A stretch of DNA of 64,000 nt from Paragyromitra xinjiangensis (lineage: Eukaryota > Ascomycota > Pezizomycetes > Pezizales > Discinaceae), in contig JBCAMK010000002.1 in NCBI GenBank assembly GCA_038503065.1, positions 992,001 through 1,056,000 on the forward strand, written 5' to 3'. This document shows positions 58,762-64,000 of the stretch, piece by piece. The notes under the pieces were generated by a model. It was not told the origin of the DNA. It saw nothing but the letters and a program-made list of their open reading frames with translations, and ran no database searches. Position numbers and translations under genes: made by a program. Numbering within the stretch: the first letter of the stretch is position 1; every line of letters starts with the position of its first letter.

Positions 58762-60342
58762 GCGGCTCTGATCGTATTTTTTCGATGTTGAAATGGGTTG
58801 GTTTTTTTTCATGAATGATGGCTTGGTGAATATTCGATAATGGGTTTGTTGGGAGGAATTATATGACCGTCATGCTCAAAGCTTCTTGTTCAAGTTCTTA
58901 CGTGCGTCGACTGGTTGGATTTCTCTTTTTCCTACTACTGCACCTTACCTTTTATATCTTTTTCTTCTCTTGTATTTTTTTGAAAGAAAAGATCCCTTTA
59001 TTGTCTAGTTTTCTTGTTTCCTTTTTTATTTCACTACAGCATAGTTATACCATACTCTCTACACATGCTCTTATTATCTCATTCTTCCTGGCTGGTATTT
59101 TCGGGATCATCCATCATCGTCTGTGTTCTCTTTTGTTACTTTTCTGTTGTTTTTCGAGGAGTCAAGTCTGGTCTGGTGGGATTTTGGAACCGGGGTTCAA
59201 GATTCCAGTGGCATTGTATTTCTCATGTTCCCTTTTGCGTCTCTTTGAGGTCTGTGGTTTGTGTTTAGTGATAACTTCTAAGTTTAAGTAATAGGTATCC
59301 CTTTGTCTTCTAAACAACCTACTTAGTACTTAACTATCTGCATACCTAACATTTCTTGAGAATTTCCTACTCAAAAAAACATACTTCTCTATATTGGCTC
59401 AAGCACGGAGCTCGGGCAGGCTATATCTAATCGAGATAACAAGACGCTCAAATTCTCGATGACTATATAGAGAGCCAGCCTAGAGGGCCTAGCCTAAGAT
59501 ACGTATATCCTAATAATATCTGGAGGTTAAGTGCAGGTTCATGATCCTTGTGAGATCGAATATTACGAGAATTGTATTTTCAGCGTCTAGTCCTTTGACT
59601 CCTTTCTATTGAACTAGCGTGGTGATTTAATGCCTGGGAGTCGTCAGACTGTGCTATAGGGAAAAATAGTAAGATCAACACTATATGCACCTAGTTGATG
59701 TAGCGTAGCTATAGAAGTGCATTTTGGATCTTCACCATGGTATTTAGCCCCCACCTAACTACAGGTACTCAGGTTATGGCGACGTACTCGGGTATCAGCA
59801 CTCCGTCCGGGAGTTGTAGCTAGGGGAAACGATGCCGTTCAACGGGTTGACGTTCGTGTGGGGTCCTTTCTCTCCTTCCTAGCCTATATATTGTCGTTCA
59901 CCGCCGCCTTGCATGTTTCCCCCAGACACTACTGGAGCAAACTTCAATTTCAGCTTGAAACCCTTATTAGAGACAAATTCCACGTGAAGTTTAACAAGAA
60001 TTCGTCCCGGGTTTATCCAAGGGGGTGGTTCGATAATTTGAGGAAGAAGTGGCAGGCCTAAGAACTGGGTTTCACTGCATGCACCTAAAGGCAATTAGAT
60101 ATAACCTTATCAAACCCTGTGACACTCAGTTAATTCCACCGCCAAGTTGCCTACCTTGTCATAATATACTGAGAGCCTACTGCTGAAGAAAATGGAATGG
60201 ATCAGGCAGTACGGTTTAATTCCAGGCTTGCAACGCTGAAATAAATAAATAGTGACCGAAACCCCACTTGGTCTTATTTTGTTGTCCGCCATACCTACAT
60301 AACCACGAAACCCAGTGCATATCTGTGACCAGCCGCCAGATC
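58762..60342. other. Intergenic spacer with T-rich 3' region
   Basis: Starts with the 3' UTR of the large gene. The stretch 58900-59290 is T-rich and stays open in one plus frame (hydrophobic, Phe/Leu-rich), which is expected of T-rich DNA and is not called. No other feature seen. Confidence 0.45.
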
Positions 60343-60852
60343 ATGCCTTCGCGAGGCAAGATCTCCGAAATAACTACAAAAAAAGCCTATAACGGCTGCA
60401 AGACCCGCGGACGTCGAACCAACACTCTACCACTTAGGGCAGGCCCTAGAGCGGCCAACATATCTGCCGGGGATGCTCTTATTGAGTTTGACGCGGATGA
60501 CGAGGACTCTGATTTCGAGCCGAGGAAAAGTCACCTTGTTCTCGGGAAATTCAATCCTGCAGTGTTTGCGCAGGTAATCGTGCATAAGCGGTTCTTTGAA
60601 ATTTTGAGCTCGACTCCTAAGACGCGCAACTATACTAAAAATGATGGGTTTTTGTTGCTGTTAACGCACATCAGGGGCCGTTCTGGCGAGTTTCCATATA
60701 AGATACTAGCGCAACATAGATTGATGCTGATTGACGTAGTCCAAGTAGTTATAAACGAGCTCAAGTGTGAACTCTTCGTACATGAGCTAAGGGCGCTTTC
60801 GGCAGCTGGTGCCCATGAGCGGGATATATGTGTACCACAACTAAGTAGATAA
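60343..60852 (+). CDS. Hypothetical protein, 169 aa
   Basis: Open frame from ATG (MPSRGKISEITTKKAYNGC) to TAG. It has a basic N-terminus (KTRGRRTNTLPLRAGPRAA), then an acidic patch (EFDADDEDSDFEPRK), then a more ordered, probably helical part (VFAQVIVHKRFFEIL, LMLIDVVQVVINELKCELFV). The change from disordered to helical sequence looks like a real protein. No family, signal peptide or membrane segment recognised. Lies head-on to the GH18 gene, with about 170 bp between their 3' ends. Confidence 0.45.
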   Translation: MPSRGKISEITTKKAYNGCKTRGRRTNTLPLRAGPRAANISAGDALIEFDADDEDSDFEPRKSHLVLGKFNPAVFAQVIVHKRFFEILSSTPKTRNYTKNDGFLLLLTHIRGRSGEFPYKILAQHRLMLIDVVQVVINELKCELFVHELRALSAAGAHERDICVPQLSR

Positions 60853-61022
60853 TCTCGGTAATATATAGAATAATGACGGGCTTAAAGTATGGTGTACTTT
60901 TAAATATAATAGTAGCATAGCTTCTGTAGTTTAAGTTTAATTACCTCTACATAATCTTTGCTATTTGATATCGAAGGATAGAAAAGTATTCGCAAAACTA
61001 TGACTGAGGATAGATCTACAGA

Positions 61023-61943
61023 TTACCCAGCACCAGCTTCTCCCGCTCCAGTTATGGCGAGTCCAAGACCTATCGCTGTCTCAATAGATTTCGCCCACTC
61101 CCAGGGTTTCTCCACATCCCCCGGTAACGAATTGAAATACTCCCAACCCATGATTCCCCCAAACCCGGGATATTTCTCCATCAATGTTACTATAACCATC
61201 TGCAGAATCTCTGTCGGCACCCAACCCGGCCCATTCGCCCCATTCGTTACCACTCCAGCCACTACCTTGTTCGCAGGCCACCCACACTCCATAATCAAAT
61301 CGTAGCCTCCTGTATCTCCCATCGAGCCCCAACCACAATAGAACTGCGTGTTATACCACGCAATCTTCCCCCCACGTGTGATTTCGAGGGCGTCGTAGTC
61401 GAAACCCGATATATGGGGGCCTCTCTGCAATGCGGTCGCTACGGGCGCTAAGGTGATAAGGAAAGCATCCCCAAAATCAGCTTTCAGGCGATCGATAAGC
61501 CGGACGATGCCGTTGAGCGACATTTTCTCTTCAACATCAAGATCAAGACCATCGAATTTATAGGTGCGTAGCATGTCACGGAGTGGGACATAGTATGCTT
61601 CGAATTGTGCCTCATCGCCGTCTAAATATGTAAAAGAGCCTTTTGCTGCGCCTCCGAGCATTCCGAGGACTTTGACTCCTACTTCTTGAAACATTTGGAC
61701 TTCTTTCCATAATGGCTTGAAGAGGAGGTTGTCGGGAGGGTGGTCATTCAACGTGATGTATCCGGGAGCCTCGTTTAAATGGATCGCGGCGATGATGAGG
61801 TGGGTAATACCGGTGTGCTCGGAGATGAGGGGAAGGACGGAAACGTAGTCTTTGTCATTGTTGCGGTAATGTGTTTGGTGATAGCATACAAGGCGGGGCA
61901 CGGTGCGGGGCGGCTGGCGAGGAGGAAGTGGTGGGGGAGGCAT
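61023..61943 (-). CDS. GH18 family chitinase-like glycosidase, 306 aa, no signal peptide
   Basis: Single exon from ATG at 61943. After a Pro-rich start (MPPPPLPPRQPPRTVPRL) a GH18 TIM barrel follows: LVCYHQTHY, THLIIAAIHLN, VKVLGMLGGA (the SxGG-like strand, here LGG), and the catalytic FDGLDLDVEE at residues 130-139, matching DGxDxDxE with the acid Glu at about 138. Then FLITLAPVATAL, IAWYNTQFYCGW and a terminal GGIMGWEYFNS. All catalytic positions seem present. GH18 enzymes cleave beta-1,4 GlcNAc linkages in chitin or related glycans. With no signal peptide or membrane segment, this one may act inside the cell (autolysis, glycan turnover) or leave by an unusual route; an unseen upstream exon could also change this. 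Confidence 0.88.
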   Translation of the reverse strand: MPPPPLPPRQPPRTVPRLVCYHQTHYRNNDKDYVSVLPLISEHTGITHLIIAAIHLNEAPGYITLNDHPPDNLLFKPLWKEVQMFQEVGVKVLGMLGGAAKGSFTYLDGDEAQFEAYYVPLRDMLRTYKFDGLDLDVEEKMSLNGIVRLIDRLKADFGDAFLITLAPVATALQRGPHISGFDYDALEITRGGKIAWYNTQFYCGWGSMGDTGGYDLIMECGWPANKVVAGVVTNGANGPGWVPTEILQMVIVTLMEKYPGFGGIMGWEYFNSLPGDVEKPWEWAKSIETAIGLGLAITGAGEAGAG

Positions 61944-62544
61944 ATCGGATTAATATCTTGTCTCTGATAGATAGTTCAAAACTTGACAAAGGGTATTGGC
62001 TTTGATATAAAGCGGACTTTGAGCAGTTAAGATGGTACGGCCGGGTTGGCTGGACTCCGGATCTTGTCTCACATGAGTCTGGGGCTGTCAGTTTCTGAGC
62101 TTGGCGGTGGAGCACTCCTGCACGTAAGCTGACCCGGCAGGTATGATTGTTTCCGAAGAAAGCGGTCGAGTTTATTTTCTTTCGCTTAATTGCGAAAGTG
62201 GCCTTTTGGTGAAGTGAAATTTATTTTCTGGGTCAGGGTTTATTCAGGCTACCCGGGAGGTGCTATGTATATATGCGGCCTCTGGCTCCTCGTATTATGC
62301 TAGGTGACAAACACAAACGATCACTTGGTAGCAGCGGTGGTACTTGAATAGAGTTGGTGCTTAGCGTCGCATTGGCTGATAAAATCTAAAGAAACAAGAC
62401 CTTATGGAGGGTAATATATGCATGTATGTACTTAGAAAGACATTAAGGAGTAATGTATCCAGCAACTTAACGCATTGCCAGAAACCGCATACACCGCGGT
62501 TTGCCAATCATATACATTTGGCTTGTGTTTTGACTGAGGCGCAT

Positions 62545-62582
62545 TTCCATCCCCTACTGCCTTTGGCTGCTGCGCACTGTAG
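62545..62582. repeat. Dispersed repeat, second copy of the 9536-9574 core
   Basis: CCATCCCCTACTGCCT followed by TGGCTGCTGCGCAC is shared with the core of the foldback element at 9516-9624, differing at only a few positions over 38 bases. The flanking arms of the foldback are not preserved here. Confidence 0.65.
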
Positions 62583-63472
62583 ATAAACTTTTGTCGTACC
62601 TTGCTATATCGAACCTGCATAATCCACTAGAATTCGCTCGATATAGTAAATTATTCATTACAGAAAATTCAATATCTATGGAGTAGCACTGTGAGAGAAA
62701 AAAAGGTGTGGCCGGATCCATTCGTTACAGCAAGGGATTTACTATGTGAAGATTTGGTATAGTAAGGTACGACTGTAGTTGCTGATTCCTTAGGCGGTTA
62801 GCCAGTACCAATTCGTGCCAAGGCGCACCTTCATAGTCTATGCTCAAACCAGCTACGATCCCGACAGGACCTCCTTGCGCGCGATCCCTACTTAAGGTCT
62901 CAACGTAAACCTCGAGATAATCAGTCTTAAGATCTCTCGGAGTCAGTTTCTAGAGAAATCTAAACCTCCCATGGTACATCCATTGTTCTCAGAAACAAGG
63001 AACGTATATCCCTTCCACAGACCCTGTCATCATATCATATCTTCGGTCGTACATTTTGAGCTCCGACTGTTCAGTTCTCTCAATATGAATAGGTTCTAGG
63101 AGATGACTAGCTAATTTGCCTCGAAAAAGGAAACAGAACTGAGGTCTTTGCATGTATGTATGGGTTACTAATAGTATACTGTGTCACCTGGTTAGACTGA
63201 AATCTATCTCGCTTAGGTTTCTTTAATGAGTTGCTGGTTAGACTTTTTCCGTTTGCTGATTGGAGACAACTTGATATCAATTACGGTATCCGAGTTTTGG
63301 TTGCCCCAGGCCATCAATGATATCATGAGGCTCTAACGGGTGCTGAGTCAGTCAGATCTGCTCAGCTGACCAACCGGCAGCTTCACATGAAAAATAAAGC
63401 TGGATTTAAGCCGGCGGAGAGGAAGTCGGAATGAAAAGAAGAGGAGTAAAAGTAAACATCAAGTAGACCAAG

Positions 63473-63491
63473 TACATACATACATACATAC
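63473..63491. repeat. TACA microsatellite
   Basis: Nearly five tandem copies of TACA in the leader-side DNA of the gene at the window edge. Short and simple; no functional inference. Confidence 0.85.
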
Positions 63492-63889
63492 TCTCGAGGC
63501 CATTCTTTTCTTCCGTTTCTTCCCTTCCTTCTCCATCATCATCACTCCCCTCTCCTGTACTGTATCTCCCATCCGTAAATATCTTTCTGTATCTAGAGGT
63601 CATCTCCTGTCGTCATCTCTTTCGCCAGACCTGCTTCCTCGGCACTGGGTATCCAGCCAGCCAGGGACCACCAAGTTGAGAACTCCCAGCTGCACGTTTA
63701 ACGGGGATGCATGGCAGCCCTTGGTACGTTGCGTCCTGCCCTCCAATCCGCCACAATCCGTCGTCGTCATCGCTTGATTTCTTAGTCCTTTCCCAATTTC
63801 ACTTCCCTCAAATTTCTGCACTTCGTTCAGAATTCTACAACAACGTTTTAACCTTCATATTGCGTACAGATACCCCCTGGACGTTCTAC

Positions 63890-64000
63890 ATGTCCGACGA
63901 CCACGACCACGACACCCATGGTGGTGGCACTAGCAATGGTAGTGACTACAATAATATTCATGCCTCAGATCCGAATCCCCCGACGATCGCTTCCTTCGCA
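63890..64000 (+). CDS. 5' end of an unidentified gene, truncated by the window edge
   Basis: ATG at 63890 starts 37 codons that stay open to the last base. They follow a CT-rich leader typical of fungal genes. The visible part is Asp/His/Gly/Asn-rich and hydrophilic (MSDDHDHDTHGGGTSNGSDY), probably a disordered N-terminus. Too little is visible to name a family. The alternative is an upstream ORF or chance open frame. Confidence 0.5.
   Translation, partial: MSDDHDHDTHGGGTSNGSDYNNIHASDPNPPTIASFA

Larger units (their letters stand above)
61944..63889. other. Intergenic region, two upstream regions
   Basis: Upstream DNA of the minus-strand GH18 gene and of the plus-strand gene at the right edge. 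Apart from the short dispersed repeat at 62545 and a TACA microsatellite, nothing is recognised. The last 400 bases are CT-rich, as expected of a leader. Confidence 0.45.

Noticed and set aside
59180..59220. tRNA-like GGTTCAAGATTCC element
   Set aside because: The T-loop is too long and no acceptor stem, D arm or anticodon arm can be paired around it.
58863..59291. 142-codon Phe/Leu-rich ORF after the large gene
   Set aside because: Lies in the T-rich 3' region of the preceding gene; hydrophobicity comes from T-runs and no topology or family supports a protein.

Overview
The window looks like nuclear DNA of a filamentous ascomycete (Pezizomycotina; a Pezizomycetes-type genome is my guess, not demonstrated). 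Reasons: genes are broken by introns of about 45-75 bp with GT..AG ends and CTAAC/CTAAT-like branch sites. Genes sit as islands in long AT-rich stretches with no coding sequence. The recognisable proteins are fungal: ERG2 sterol isomerase, a GH18 chitinase of the signal-less fungal type, an S28 prolyl peptidase, DUF3433, an F-box protein and a DUF7029-like cell-surface protein. All exon models below were built by eye from splice motifs and phase; the complete ones close in frame.

Layout. 1-3468: no gene. 3469-5799 (+): nine-exon secreted or GPI-anchored DUF7029-like protein. 6623-8795 (-): eight-exon secreted S28 serine peptidase with its whole catalytic triad. 8796-10906: non-coding, with a foldback repeat, a 236-bp MITE and a hexanucleotide microsatellite. 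10907-14498 (+): tandem duplicate of a low-complexity plus C2H2 zinc-finger gene; the first copy has an in-frame TAG before its fingers, the second is intact. 15398-19150 (+): two-exon F-box protein of 1227 aa. 19151-28970: gene-poor, with only weak ORFs and a possible ankyrin relic. 28971-33277 (-): a secreted or membrane Kelch gene whose frame runs on into a decayed DUF3433 region; that region carries several stops and a 432-bp TA-flanked MITE. 35582-38614 (-): BTB/POZ-like regulatory protein. 41015-41601 (-): third zinc-finger family member. 44268-46526 (-): two small hypotheticals and ERG2. 46527-53589: gene-poor. 54700-58761 (+): 1353-aa Ser/Pro-rich disordered protein. 60343-60852 (+): hypothetical. 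61023-61943 (-): GH18. 63890-64000 (+): 5' end of a gene running off the window.

Nothing here looks like a biosynthetic cluster or operon; neighbours have unrelated roles (housekeeping sterol synthesis, secreted or surface proteins, nuclear regulators). The most interesting material is genome dynamics: (i) a Kelch/DUF3433 reading frame broken by stops, two of them where Trp is expected, and by a MITE whose clean removal restores the frame across the insertion; (ii) a small zinc-finger family with three members in the window, sharing a phase-2 intron just before the fingers, one copy broken by TAG; (iii) two unrelated inverted-repeat elements near 9.5-10.1 kb.
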